Positions 9,466-19,649 of a DNA stretch of 64,000 nt are shown piece after piece. The stretch covers positions 372,001-436,000 of the forward strand of contig CAWJOG010000002.1 of the NCBI GenBank assembly GCA_963844435.1, in the 5' to 3' direction. This DNA comes from JBDSLU01 sp963844435 (lineage in GTDB: Bacteria > Acidobacteriota > Vicinamibacteria > Vicinamibacterales > Vicinamibacteraceae). The position numbers and the translations under genes are program-made. The first letter of the stretch is position 1, and each line of letters starts with the position of its first letter. The notes under the pieces were generated by a model. The model saw only the letters and a program-made list of their open reading frames with translations. It did not search any database and was not told the origin of the DNA.

Positions 9466-9972
9466 CTACGGCAAGGGTTCGACCTTGATCCGCGTTCCGG
9501 TGACGATCCCTGTATCGGAGCCAAGGAGCAGCCCGCTCGGATCGAAGACGTCCACCTGGAAGTCGCCGGTGAACTCATCACCGCTGGCGCCCATCCGGAG
9601 GTTTGCGCGGACCTTGGACGTCAGAATATGGTGGCCGGCCGCGTCGGCCGTGATCGTGAGGAACGTGACGGCGTAAGTGCCAGGCGCAGTCATGATCCAC
9701 TGCCCGTATCCGGGGCTCTCGAGCGGTGAGGCCAGCGACACCGAGGAGATGTTGGTGACGCCGCCGTCGGCGCTGAAGGTTCCAAGGCCCACGAACGGCG
9801 CCACCGACGTGGGCGTGACCGTGTTGAACCACGCGCCGACCACGGTCTTGCCACCGTTGGGAGTGCCCTGCGCGGCGACCTCCGTCGGTGCGGCGACCAC
9901 AGACATGACGAGCGCCATCGTGAGCGAGAGCTGTCCGATCAGGCCGAATCTGCTGGACCTGGTGCCGACCAT
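9466..9972 (-). CDS. Hypothetical secreted protein
   Basis: A 168-residue protein with a clear signal peptide (RFGLIGQLSLTMALVMSVVAA, cleavage near EVAAQG). The mature domain has repeated beta strands (GAWFNTV, VGLGTFSADGGVTNISS, GQWIMTAPGTYAVTFLTITAD, FQVDVFDPSGLLLGSD) typical of small eight-stranded barrel proteins found many times over in Acidobacteriota and Actinobacteria genomes. No catalytic residues are apparent. It is monocistronic, with a GAGG-like ribosome site (gcaaggaggtcagc on the coding strand) just upstream of the ATG. Confidence 0.7.
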   Translation of the reverse strand: MVGTRSSRFGLIGQLSLTMALVMSVVAAPTEVAAQGTPNGGKTVVGAWFNTVTPTSVAPFVGLGTFSADGGVTNISSVSLASPLESPGYGQWIMTAPGTYAVTFLTITADAAGHHILTSKVRANLRMGASGDEFTGDFQVDVFDPSGLLLGSDTGIVTGTRIKVEPLP

Positions 9973-10121
9973 GCTGACCTCCTTGCCCGCCCGGGACGAG
10001 ACACCATGAGTGTCGGCGTCACCTGTAGAATGCGAGCGGCGTCAGCATAGGGCGCGGGTCTTTCGGAAGTCCGGAAAGAACACGGAAAAAACACGGAAAC
10101 GGCCGCGTCGGGGGTCATCGA

Positions 10122-12625
10122 GTGTTGACACGCTCCCATCGCACGTACTCCGCGGGCGAGATCGTGCTCGACCTCGACCGCGGGTGCCTGCTCCGTCGAG
10201 GCCAGGAAGTGAAGCTCCGACGCCAGGCCTTCCGAGTCCTCGTGTTCCTCATCGAGCGACACGGCCGGCTGGTCGGCAAAGAGGATCTCACCCGCGCGAT
10301 CTGGCCCGACACGTTCGTCTCCGACGATTCCCTGACCAAGTGCATCACGGAGATTCGCAAGGCGCTCGATGACGAACGACATCGCCTGGTGAAGACCGTG
10401 CCACGCCGCGGCTACATCTTCGACGCGCCGGTCGAGCCGGGAGGGTTCGAGTCCCAGCCCTCCCCAGCCGCCGCAGACATTCCCCATGCCGGAGGCGCTC
10501 CGGAAGGCGAGGCTCCGCCCCGCGGTGCGGTGCTCACGTTTCCCAAGCGGACGACCGACAACCTGCCGGAGCCGCTCACGAGCTTCATCGGACGCGAGCA
10601 CGAGTTGACGGAGGTGGCGGCGCTCCTGCGCGACCACCGGCTCGTCACGCTCGTAGGGGCGGGCGGATGCGGAAAGACACGGCTCGCCCTCGAGGCCGCG
10701 CGCCGCCAGCGTGTCCTCTTCCGCGACGGTGTGTGGTGGTCCGACATGGCGTCGTTGACCGACGAGCAGCTCGTCGCCGACACGGTGGCCACCTCGGTTG
10801 GAGTCCGAGCCGATGGCGCCAGACCCCTGCAGCAGCGCTTGATCGAGTTCCTGACCACGCGGTCGATGCTGCTGGTCATCGACAACTGCGAGCACCTCCT
10901 GACCGCCTGCGCGACGGTCGTCACCGAGGTGCTTCATTCGTGTGCCGGCGTCGCGGTCCTGGCGACGAGCCGCACGCCTCTGGCCATCGAGGGTGAGTGC
11001 GTCCTGCACCTGCCGGGGTTGGCGTTGCCGCCGCCAGACGCGAGTCCCGAGCAGATCCTCACCGCGGACGCGGTGAAGCTGTATGTGTCACGAGCCGGCC
11101 TCGTGGAGCCTCGACTCGTGCCGTCGGACGAGAGCGTCAGGTTCATCAGGGAAATCTGCACCAGGCTCGATGGCGTCCCGCTCGCGATCGAGCTGGCGGC
11201 GGCGCGTGGCAACGTCCTCACCGTCGAACAGATCGCGTCGCGCCTGAACGATCGCTTCCGGTTGCTCGTCGGAGGCGGCCATCGACTCCCCCGCCATGGA
11301 ACGCTGCGGGCAACGGTCGATTGGAGCTACGAGCAACTGAGCGAGCCGGAGCGCCGGTTCTTCCGCCAGTTGTCGGTGTTTCAGGGCACGTGGTCGCTCG
11401 AGGCCGCGACGGCGGTGTGCCTCGACACGCAGGACGAGTTCGACGCGATCGACCTGTTGTCCTCGCTGCTGGAGAAGTCGCTGGTCCTGGGCAGCGAGGA
11501 CGCGCCGGAGGGGCGGCGTTACCGGATGCTCGAAACGATGCGCGAGTACGGCCGCGACCGCCTTCGCGAATCAGGCGAGGAACAGGCCGCGCTCGCTCGC
11601 CATCGCGACTACTTCCGTGCGCTTGCCAGAACCGCGCGCGGTGAGCTGTTCGGCGGCGGTCAGTCGACCTGGGTCGGACGGCTTCGCCGCGAGCACGACA
11701 ACCTTCGCGTCGCCCTGGCATCGGGCCTCACCGAACCCGAGTCACTCGCGTCCGCCCTCGAGCTCGCGGCGAGCCTTCACTGGTTCTGGTTCATGCAGGG
11801 GCATCTGGGGGAGGCCCGGCGTTGGCTCTCGTCCGTGCTGGACCGGCCTTCACCGGACGTGGCAGAGGGCAGGCGGCTGACGGCGGAGTGTCTCTCCGCG
11901 CTGGGACTCGTCACGGTCTTGCTTGGGGCGCCGGAGCAGGGAGTCCAACACCTCACCAAGGGCTTACGCCTGGCGCGGGAGCTGGAAGACGACGCGTTGT
12001 CGGTCTGGACGCTTCGGATGATCGCGCATGGCCTCATAGAAGAAGGCCGGATCGCCGAGGCCGACACGACCGCGGCGGAGGCCCTCCAGATCGCGACGCG
12101 CATGGGCACGGCATTCTACGCCGGCACGGCGCTGGGGACGGTGGGACTCGTCAGACGCGCGCAATGCGACTACGACCGCGCGGCGCAGTGCTTCGGGGAC
12201 GAGGCGACGCAGTCCGTGCCTGCGGAGAACGCTGGTTCTGCGCGGCAGCCCTGGCGGACGCTGCGGAAGCCGAGGAACGGCGCGGCAATCTCGTCAGAGC
12301 CGCAGCCCTCGCGACGGAGGGACTCCAGCTCGCGAACGAGAACGACACACCGGCGGTCGCATGGAATATCGACGTGCTCGCTCGCACGCTGGCGGCCCGA
12401 GGCCACCTGTTGCCAGCCACGCGATTGTGGGGCGCCGCCGAAGTGCTGCGGGAGCGAACGGGCCTGACGCTATCCGGCTACTGGATCGCGGCAACGGATG
12501 AAGCCATCGCGACGACGCGCGAGCGCTTGGACGACGATCACGCCTTCCGCGATGCGTGGAAGGAAGGGCGGGCGATGGGCTCTGCGGACGCGATCGCGTT
12601 GGCTCGTTCCCACGACCTCACGTGA
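10122..12625 (+). CDS. Winged-helix (CadC/OmpR-type) regulator fused to NB-ARC-like ATPase and TPR repeats; frameshift near 12215
   Basis: Begins with GTG. Residues 1-100 are a Trans_reg_C winged helix (LRRQAFRVLVFLIERHGRLV, LTRAIWPDTFVSDDSLTKCITEIRKAL, TVPRRGYIF). An NTPase domain follows, with Walker A GAGGCGKTRLA near residue 180 and Walker B LLVIDNCEHLL near 250, plus the GVPLAIELAAARG motif of NB-ARC/AfsR-like ATPases. The rest is helical repeats of the TPR type. The frame breaks around 12215; the second frame supplies the normal C-terminus (NLVRAAALATEGLQLANEN to SADAIALARSHDLT). The architecture is that of a cytoplasmic ligand-sensing transcription factor that oligomerises with ATP. 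The upstream region has three near-repeats of ACACGGAAA. Confidence 0.85.
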
Positions 12626-13043
12626 GGTGCGCGCGCGATCTCGATTCCGATGTGGTGTTTCTGCCAGCCAGGGCAAAGGCCAGTGCTGAGGCAAAGCCAA
12701 GAAGCAGCGGCGCGGTTGCCACGCCCGGAAAATACTCGCCGCGGGAAGCCGCGATGAGCAGATGCATGGCGCCATTGGCGGCCTCGAGGCAGGTCCAGAA
12801 CCAGGCCCAGAGGACACCGGCCGGACGGTCCCGCCGGACCCAGGCCACGTAGCACCAGGCACCGAACGAGACCAGCAGCGTGTTCCCGATCGCAAAGCCG
12901 ACCGCGTGGTTCGCGCTGATGAGCCCGCTGAGGGACCGCGCCGGCGGGAAGACCTCGTAGAGGCGGAAGACGTACTCCTCCACGGAATGCGCGGCCTGCG
13001 CCAGCATCAAGGCGAGGAACAGGCGCTGCCAGCGGTATTTCAT
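12618..13043 (-). CDS. HXXEE domain membrane protein
   Basis: A 141-residue integral membrane protein with four predicted transmembrane helices. The family-defining motif is present in the first helix region as AHSVEEYVF, and the second conserved segment as SANHAVGFAIGNT. The function of HXXEE proteins is unknown. The 3' end overlaps the end of the convergent winged-helix ATPase gene by eight bases, and it is divergent from the Tat-exported protein gene about 60 bp away. Confidence 0.8.
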   Translation of the reverse strand: MKYRWQRLFLALMLAQAAHSVEEYVFRLYEVFPPARSLSGLISANHAVGFAIGNTLLVSFGAWCYVAWVRRDRPAGVLWAWFWTCLEAANGAMHLLIAASRGEYFPGVATAPLLLGFASALAFALAGRNTTSESRSRAHLT

Positions 13044-13105
13044 GGCGGTCGGACGATGGCGCGAAGCGCCCGCTCTCGACCTATCGTAGATCTCAGGAGG
13101 GTGCG

Positions 13106-14630
13106 ATGACGTCCACTCGAGCCGCCCTGCCGCGGCGCCGGTTCCTCGGTCTCTCGGCGGCCGGAACGCTCGCCGCGCTCGGCGACCTGGGGTTCCTCGG
13201 CCACCTGCCGCCGGTGGCGAGCGCGGAGGCGAATGTCGATCCCGCGCGCGTGCGTCTGCGCCCCGAGATCGAGCCGCTCGTCCGGCTGCTCGAGGACACG
13301 CCGCGCGAGCGCGTGCTCGAGGAGGTGGCCGCGAGGATCCGCCGCGGGCTCGCCTACCCCGACCTGCTCGCCGCGCTCCTGCTGGCGGGCGTCAGGAACA
13401 TCCAGCCGCGCCCCGTCGGGTTCAAGTTCCACGCCGTCCTCGTCGTGAACTCGGCGCACCTCGCGAGCCTGGCGTCGCCCGCGTCGGATCGCTGGCTGCC
13501 GCTCCTGTGGGCCGTGGATCAGTTCAAGAGCTCGCAGGCCGCCGATGAGCGCGCCGGCGACTGGACCCTCGGGCCGGTCGACGAGGCCGCCGTCCCGGCC
13601 GCGGACAAGGCACGCGCCGCGTTCGTCGCCGCGATGGATCGCTGGGACGAGCCAGCGGCCGACGCCGCGATCGCCGGGCTCGCGCGCACGGCACGCCCCG
13701 GCGAGATCTTCGAGGTCCTCGCGCGCTACGGCGCGCGCGACTTCCGCGAGATCGGACACAAGGCGATCTACGTCGCGAACAGCTTCCGCACCCTCGACGT
13801 CGTGGGCTGGCAGCACGCGGAGCCGGTGCTCCGCTCGCTCGCGTACGCGTTGCTCGACAAGGACGGCGATTCCGGCAACCCGTCGACGAGCGACCTGCCG
13901 GCGGATCGTCCGTACCGGCTCAACCAGCAATCGGCCACGCGCCTTCGCGCGGGCTGGTCCGACGGCCGCGCCAGCGCGGACGGCGCGCGCGAGATGCTCC
14001 ACGCGCTGCGCCAGGCGACGCCGGAGGCCGCGAGCACCCTGGCGATCGACCTCCTGAACCGCGGCGTCGCGCCCCAGTCGATCTTCGAGGCCTGCTTCGA
14101 GTCCTCCGCCGAGCTCATGATGCGCAGCCCCGGGATCCTCGCGCTGCACGCGACCACGTTCACCAACGCGGTGGGCTACGCGTGGCAGCGCTGCCGCGAC
14201 GACGGGACGCGCCGGCTGCTCCTCCTGCAGAACGCGTCGTTCCTGCCGCTGTTCCGCGGCGGGCCTGTCCGCGGCGTCGCGATCGACACGCTTCGAGCCG
14301 CTGCCGCCCCGCTCGACGGGTCCCGCCGCAATCGAGGAGATCTTCGCCGAGGTCTCGCGTGAGCGCGGGGTCGCGGCCCGAAAGGTCCTCGGCTTCCTGG
14401 AGGCCGGCGGCGACGTGCGGCCGCTCGCCGACGCGATCCGCCGCCTGATCTTCCTCAAGGGCACCGACTCGCACGACTACAAGTACAGCTCCGCGGTGCT
14501 CGACGACGCGCCGGCGCTCGCGGCGTCGTGTCGCGCGCGCATGCTCGCGGCTGGGGCCTTCTATTTCAAGGGCAGCGCGTCGCCCGACACGACCCTGGCG
14601 CAACGGGCCCGCAGCGCCATGACCGGCTGA
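13106..14630 (+). CDS. Tat-exported helical protein of unknown function; frameshift near 14294
   Basis: The start is fixed by AGGAGG five bases upstream. The N-terminus has a twin-arginine signal (PRRRFLGLSAAGTLAAL). The mature protein is alpha-helical, with conserved-looking segments such as KFHAVLVVNSAHLASL, DRWLPLLWAVDQFKSSQ, YGARDFREIGHKAIYVANSFRTL and RSPGILALHATTFTNAVGYAWQ. The frame shifts by one base near 14294 and continues with EPLPPRSTGPAAIEEIFAEV to the end RARSAMTG. The internal fragments HAVLVVNSAH and GHKAIYVAN suggest metal or cofactor ligands, but I do not recognise an enzyme family. Similar Tat-signal proteins of about 500 residues occur in Acidobacteriota and Planctomycetota. 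Confidence 0.75.
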
Positions 14631-14640
14631 CCGGCCAGGT

Positions 14641-14934
14641 CGCTATCGGCGCGAGACCGGTCGCGCTCACGAAGCGCCGCTTGAAGGTGCGTTCGGCGAG
14701 CGTCGAGCGCTTCAGCATGGCCTCCACGGGATTCGCCACCGAGAAGTGCTTGCTCAACCACCGTTGGGCGCTCTCGATGTCCGCGTCTCCGTGGTCGCTC
14801 CGGCCGTCGAACACGATGTACGGCGTGAGTCCCTCGTGATGCCACTGCAGCGCGAACATGTGGGCGACCTCCCGCGCGGCCGCGGAGCCCGCGTAGCGCG
14901 CGAGCAGGTGCAGCACCGCATCGACTGAGCGCAC
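14641..14934 (-). pseudogene. Fragment of a GlxA/AraC-type transcriptional regulator
   Basis: The translation contains the end of a DJ-1/PfpI-like domain (AVLHLLARYAGSAAAREVAHMF, GLTPYIVFDGRSDHGD) joined to the first helices of an AraC HTH (IESAQRWLSKHFSVANPVEA, LAERTFKRRFVSATGLAPIA). It stops abruptly where the neighbouring Tat-protein gene ends and has no complete N-terminus. Full-length GlxA regulators have about 320 residues, so roughly two thirds is missing. Confidence 0.6.
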
Positions 14935-15066
14935 GAACCACGGCTGGGGTGGTGAACGCGCGTGCCGAGTAGCGCTGCGAAATCCACTTGACTCGACGCG
15001 TGCCGGAGCGAATGATCCACTCCCCCAGATATCTGTTCACTCGATCACCGGCGACGGAGGTGTTCC

Positions 15067-16733
15067 ATGCGACGTCGTTTTGTGGCAGCGCACGCGTGTC
15101 TCGCGAGCGTCGCGATCCTGGGTCTCTGGTCGTCTCCACCCGTCAGCGTTGTCCGCGCGGCGCCCGGCACGCCGAGAGTGTCGTGGAGCCCCTGCTATCG
15201 CGATCTGGGGCTGCCGTTCGAGTGTGGTACGGTCCAGGTACCGCTCGATCACGACGGGCCGGCCGAGGCGGCGATTTCCATCGCGCTGGTTCGACTCGCG
15301 GCGACCGGGCCGGGCGCTCGCATTGGATCGCTTTTCTTCAATCCGGGCGGACCCGGGGATCGGGCGTCGACTTCCTGCTCGGCTTCGCGCCGTTCATTCC
15401 GCCGCCGCTGCGGGCTCGCTTCGATCTCATCGGCTTCGACCCGCGCGGCATAGCACGAAGCACGGCGGTCCGCTGCTTCGGGAACTCCGGTCAATGGGCC
15501 GGCTTCCTGACGCCGTTCCCGTTCCCCGTCACCGCCGCCGAGGAGACGGTCTGGGCGGCGGCCGATCAGTACCTGATCGGCGCGTGCGATCAGCGCGCAG
15601 CCAGCATTATCGATCACATGTCGACGGCGGACGCCGCGCGCGATCTGGACCTGCTGCGAGAGGCCGTCGGCGACGAGCTACTCTCGTACGTCGGCTACTG
15701 GTACGGCTCGTACCTCGGGGTCACCTACGCGAACCTGTTCCCGGATCGCTTCCGCGCGCTGGTTGTCGACGGCGTCCTCGACCCGGTGGCGTGGGCGACG
15801 GGAGCGCCGGGTGAAGCGGCGACGCTGCCCTTCTCGACGCGGGTGCGGAGCGATGCCGGCGCCGCGGTTACTTTGAGCGAGTTCCTCCGGCTCTGCGACG
15901 CAGGCGGGCCGGCCTGTGCCTTTGCACCCAACGCCGCGGCGCGGTTTGACGCGCTTGCCGCTCGCCTGCGCGCAGAACCGCACGTCGTCCTCGACCCTGC
16001 CACCGGGCAGCTCGTGCCGTTCTCATACGCAGACCTCATCGCCAATGCGCTGAGCGCGATGTACGACTCGTTCTCCTGGCCGTCGTTTGCGACGTTCCTG
16101 GCCTACATCGAAGCGCGCGCCGAACCGGCGGTGCTGGGCACACAGCTTGCCTTGCTACACCGCGAGCTGGGGCTAATCACCAAGCGCGGGTTCCCGCGCT
16201 ACAGGAACGGTCCCGAAGGAGGGACGACCGTATTCTGCACGGATACCGAGAATCCGGGCTCGTTCGCGGCGTGGTCGGATGCAGCGGCGGCCTCGGAGGC
16301 CCAGTTCGGTCACTTCGGCCGCATTTGGACCTGGGTGTCGAGCCCGTGCGTGGGCTGGCCGGGCGCTGCCCCGGATCGCTATCTGGGTCCCTTCAATGCC
16401 GCGACGCCGCATCCCGTGCTCGTCGTCGGCAATCAGTTCGATCCCGCCACGCGCTACGAAGGCGCGGTGACGGTACACGAGCTGTTGCCGAACTCCAGCC
16501 TTCTGACGCTGCACGCGTGGGGCCACACGTCGTTGCTGCTGTCGCAGTGCGCAACCGTCGCCGTTACGAGCTATCTGCTCACCGGCGTGCCGCCACCCTC
16601 CGGCACGTTGTGCGAGCAGGACTTGGTCCCTTTCACGATTCCGTTAACGTCGAGTTCCACGTTCGAGATCGAAGCGCGCCGTCAAGTCCTTGGCAGTCTC
16701 ATTCCCGAGGTGCTGTTGCGAAAGGCCCCGTGA
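15067..16733 (+). CDS. Secreted alpha/beta hydrolase, tripeptidyl aminopeptidase family; frameshift near 15355 and altered nucleophile
   Basis: GGAGG precedes ATG 15067, and a signal peptide follows (CLASVAILGLWSSPPVSVVRAA). The N-terminal domain has SWSPCYRDLGLPFECGTVQVPLDHDGP. The oxyanion motif FFNPGGPGGSGVDFLLG is broken by loss of one G in the run at about 15355. Asp (VVGNQFDPATRYEGA) and His (HAWGHTSLL) of the triad are present, as is the TAP C-terminal domain. The nucleophile elbow reads GYWYGSYLG where the family has G-x-S-Y-G, so the Ser codon is TGG (15699-15701), one base from TCG. The protein is either inactive or this is another sequence error. The 3' end overlaps the convergent ParA-like gene by 35 bp. 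Confidence 0.85.
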
Positions 16734-18063
16734 CATATGCGTGGAACTGCTCGAGCTGATAGACACGGGAGCCGACACGCCGAAGTCGTCCCGACCCAAC
16801 GATGGCTCGAACGTCGTCGAACAGCCGTGTCAGGGAGCCCAGCCTGCGCTCGAGTACCCCGAGCGGGGACATCGCGCCAGAGAGAATCTGTGTCGCCCAT
16901 GCGACGTCGATTGGCATCGTCGCGTCAGCGGTCACATCATGCTGGGTGGGATCTCGATCGGATCGCGCGACGATCGTAAAGCTCCCTGCACGCTCGTGCA
17001 GCTCGAGGGCATAGCCACATCGCTGCAGGTCTCGATTATCAGTGTCGAAGCTGTGGACGAAGTGGACAGCCACCCCGGGTGCGTCCGTCCCTGCGGTCGC
17101 TCCGGCCCCGCGGGCCTCGTCCGTGACCGGCGTGGGTGATCGCGGCGCATCATCGCTGTCGCCGGTCCAGCAGTTGTCCGCCACGGCAGTGGGCACCATC
17201 GACGTCGGCCGCGAGATCCGGGTCTCCTGCGCTTCCGCTGATTCGAGCCGGGCGATCATCGACTCGATCGTCCGCACTCGAGACAGCCAACCGGCCTGCG
17301 GCTCCCTTTTGGATGCGCCTCGCAGGCGAAGGCGGGTCTGGATCTCCGCCCAGATCCCTGCGAACGCCATCGTCGCGGGGTCGCGCGGGGCGAACACGGC
17401 GATGGGCATTCGCTTGATCGCCATCTGCTCCACGACGCTCGCGTAGGGCACCTGTGACGTCAGAAAAATGTTGGTGTGGCTCGCCGACCATTCGCACGTG
17501 CGGCTATGCAGGGACTTCCGGCGATCGACCATGCTGAAGAACGCAGCCACGTCGGAGCGTGAACCAGAGCGATCGGCCCACTTGAGCACCTGGCTGAGGG
17601 TCCGCAGTGAGAGCACGGTCGGAATCGTGGGGACGAGCAGCGTGTCCGCCGCGGCGAAGATGCTCTCGGTCAGCAGGGAGAATCCTGCCGGGCAGTCGAG
17701 GAACACGAAGTCGTAGTCGCTGCCGAGCGTATCGAGGAGCTCCGTCACCACGCGTTTGGGCTTCTCGAGACCTCCGAGCAGTCGATCGAACTTGCGGTAG
17801 GCAAAATCAGCGGGAAGCAGATCCAGGTTGTCGTAATCGGTCTGCTTGATGGCAGAGGCAAGCGCCTGGCCGCTGTGCAGACTCTTTCTGCCAAAACCCG
17901 GCACCCGCGCGCGGACGCGGAACGCGAAGCTCGAGGCGGCCTGCTGGTCGAGATCCCACAGCAGCGTCCGCTGCCCGCTGGCCGCAGCGAGGTGCGCAAG
18001 GTTCACTGCCGACGTGGTTTTTCCGACCCCCCCCTTGATGTTGTAGAGCACGATGACGTTCAT
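16699..18063 (-). CDS. ParA/MinD-like ATPase with long C-terminal extension
   Basis: A 454-residue protein. Residues 1-250 are a ParA-type ATPase: deviant Walker A with the signature lysine (YNIKGGVGKTTSAVNLAHLA), switch-I Asp (LLWDLDQQAASS) and Walker B DFVFLDCPAGFS. About 190 further residues (from about 265) contain a low-complexity linker and then a folded-looking segment, DNRDLQRCGYALELHERAGS to the end, that I cannot assign. Typical ParA proteins stop near 250. The ATG overlaps the stop of the CHAD gene as ATGA, so translation is coupled. There is no parB or parS candidate in the window, which argues for a cargo-positioning ATPase, as McdA is for carboxysomes, rather than a plasmid partition gene. 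Confidence 0.85.
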   Translation of the reverse strand: MNVIVLYNIKGGVGKTTSAVNLAHLAAASGQRTLLWDLDQQAASSFAFRVRARVPGFGRKSLHSGQALASAIKQTDYDNLDLLPADFAYRKFDRLLGGLEKPKRVVTELLDTLGSDYDFVFLDCPAGFSLLTESIFAAADTLLVPTIPTVLSLRTLSQVLKWADRSGSRSDVAAFFSMVDRRKSLHSRTCEWSASHTNIFLTSQVPYASVVEQMAIKRMPIAVFAPRDPATMAFAGIWAEIQTRLRLRGASKREPQAGWLSRVRTIESMIARLESAEAQETRISRPTSMVPTAVADNCWTGDSDDAPRSPTPVTDEARGAGATAGTDAPGVAVHFVHSFDTDNRDLQRCGYALELHERAGSFTIVARSDRDPTQHDVTADATMPIDVAWATQILSGAMSPLGVLERRLGSLTRLFDDVRAIVGSGRLRRVGSRVYQLEQFHAYVTGPFATAPRE

Positions 18064-19649
18064 CTGGCAGGCTCCATCGATTTCGACCGTCGGAACGCCC
18101 GCCGACAGGCAGCCTGGGTGGCGTGAGAACGAAATCCGGCGAGTCCATCTGAAACTTGTTCGCGCACGCGGTCGCGGCGCTCGCGACAGCGATCGGCCAG
18201 GCGACCGAGCGCGCGTTCGGTCGGCCCGTCGGCTACGACCGATTCGCGCCCAGACTCGAGCACTCGCTCCTGCACCTGCGCATCGTTGAACTCACCGAGC
18301 ACACGCTGCAGCTTCTTCAGCGCGCTCAGGATGCAGTGAAGATCCGCTGCGTCGTAGAACGCCGGTGTGACGTCGACCAGGTAGCGAAGCTTCTTGGCGT
18401 CGAGACGTACCTCGTGAAGACGCTCGGCCGGCGTCTGCGCATCGACCGTCTCCGAGCCGCGGGCGATGCGCCGGCACAGCCGCCATGTCCTTTGCGCGAC
18501 CACGTCGGCGAGGGGACGTTCGGCGTTGTGGGCGTCCGGATGCGGCGGCGCCGATCGTTCCAGGAACGTCGCCCACACGTCGAGCAGCCGCCGATAGCGT
18601 TCGCTGTCCAACGCTTCGATCAGGGCCTGGTGCTCCCGCTCCTGGGCGCGGCCGAGAAATGCTGTCAGCGCTTCGACGTCGTCAGCCCGAGCCTCGTCGC
18701 GCTGCGTTCTGAGCGAGAGGACGAGGACGTCCATGTCGCGCGGCGGGCCCGTCAGGCGGCCCAGCCACGAAAACTCCACCGCGAAGTGCGCCAGCAGGTC
18801 GGGCGGAAACACGCGCCGGATTTGACCGAGCAAGGCGCGTGTCCGCCGGACGGTAACGCGAAAATCGTGGAGGAATTCGGTGTCCAGACGCGCACGCACG
18901 CCAGGCTCGTTTGCAACCAGGATTCCGAGAAGGGCCCGGTGAATCTGTCGCGCGCCGATCTCCGCTGCAACGGTCGGCAGGACGTCGAGCTCGGGCGATG
19001 GGCCGACATAGAGCTGGGACCCCAACTGCCGAAGGATCAGGCCGTCGAAACCCTCTCGACACGGCTCGACGCCGGGACGACTCTCGACGATCGGCACCAG
19101 CGTTCGGTAGACATCTTCGTAGCCGCGCAGAGCGGTGAGGGTGATCACAGTGGGGAGCGGCCGCCAGTCGTGGCGCGCCATCGGCAGCCGCGCCCGGCCC
19201 GATTCGATGCGCAGGCGTGCGACCGTCTTGTTTCGCGCGTCGAGCACGTCGAGCAGCGCCCCGTGTACGTCGATGTCGGCCTGGGGGAGCAGCCGGCGGA
19301 CGCCGATGAGCGGCGCCACGGCCCGCTGCAGCGGCCCTTCGGGCAGGTCCCAGGCAAAGCTCGCGGGCGCGCCGAGCCGGAGCGTGAGATTCGTCCCGGC
19401 CGGCCGGTGTTGCCACGCAACCGTCAACGGATCCCTCCCACCTCGCGTCAAGCGGGCGCCAGCTCGCCGGAGACGCCCGTCGAAGGTGTCGAGGAGGGTG
19501 AACCGCCTTCGGCCGATTGGGTGATACCGCGTTGGCAGGAGCGCCTGCAGGCTCGTCGTGATCGCGTCAGGGGACGCCCCGTTGTGAACGATGCACGTGG
19601 TTTCGAAGGCGGTCGACGCATCGGCGCGCATGCCTAGTGATGCGCTCAA
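18060..19649 (-). CDS. CYTH-like plus CHAD domain protein
   Basis: A 529-residue protein. The N-terminal half (about 1-210) looks like a degenerate CYTH/triphosphate-tunnel fold (IGRRRFTLLDTFDGRLRRAG, LTVAWQHRPAG); the usual ExExK motif is not seen, the equivalent position reading AFETTCIV. The C-terminal half is a CHAD domain with the paired basic helices LHDFRVTVRRTRALLGQ and LHEVRLDAKKLRYLVD and the spacer FNDAQVQERVLES. CHAD domains bind polyphosphate and target it in cells. The start TTG 19649 overlaps the upstream stop (TTGA) and has GGAGAG about seven bases before it; ATG 19631 is the alternative. It is the middle gene of a coupled trio. Confidence 0.88.
   Translation of the reverse strand: MSASLGMRADASTAFETTCIVHNGASPDAITTSLQALLPTRYHPIGRRRFTLLDTFDGRLRRAGARLTRGGRDPLTVAWQHRPAGTNLTLRLGAPASFAWDLPEGPLQRAVAPLIGVRRLLPQADIDVHGALLDVLDARNKTVARLRIESGRARLPMARHDWRPLPTVITLTALRGYEDVYRTLVPIVESRPGVEPCREGFDGLILRQLGSQLYVGPSPELDVLPTVAAEIGARQIHRALLGILVANEPGVRARLDTEFLHDFRVTVRRTRALLGQIRRVFPPDLLAHFAVEFSWLGRLTGPPRDMDVLVLSLRTQRDEARADDVEALTAFLGRAQEREHQALIEALDSERYRRLLDVWATFLERSAPPHPDAHNAERPLADVVAQRTWRLCRRIARGSETVDAQTPAERLHEVRLDAKKLRYLVDVTPAFYDAADLHCILSALKKLQRVLGEFNDAQVQERVLESGRESVVADGPTERALGRLADRCRERRDRVREQVSDGLAGFRSHATQAACRRAFRRSKSMEPAR

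Noticed and set aside
16699..18063. Plasmid or chromosome partition locus parAB
   Set aside because: No ParB homologue or parS-like repeats are adjacent, and the gene is coupled to a CHAD protein instead.
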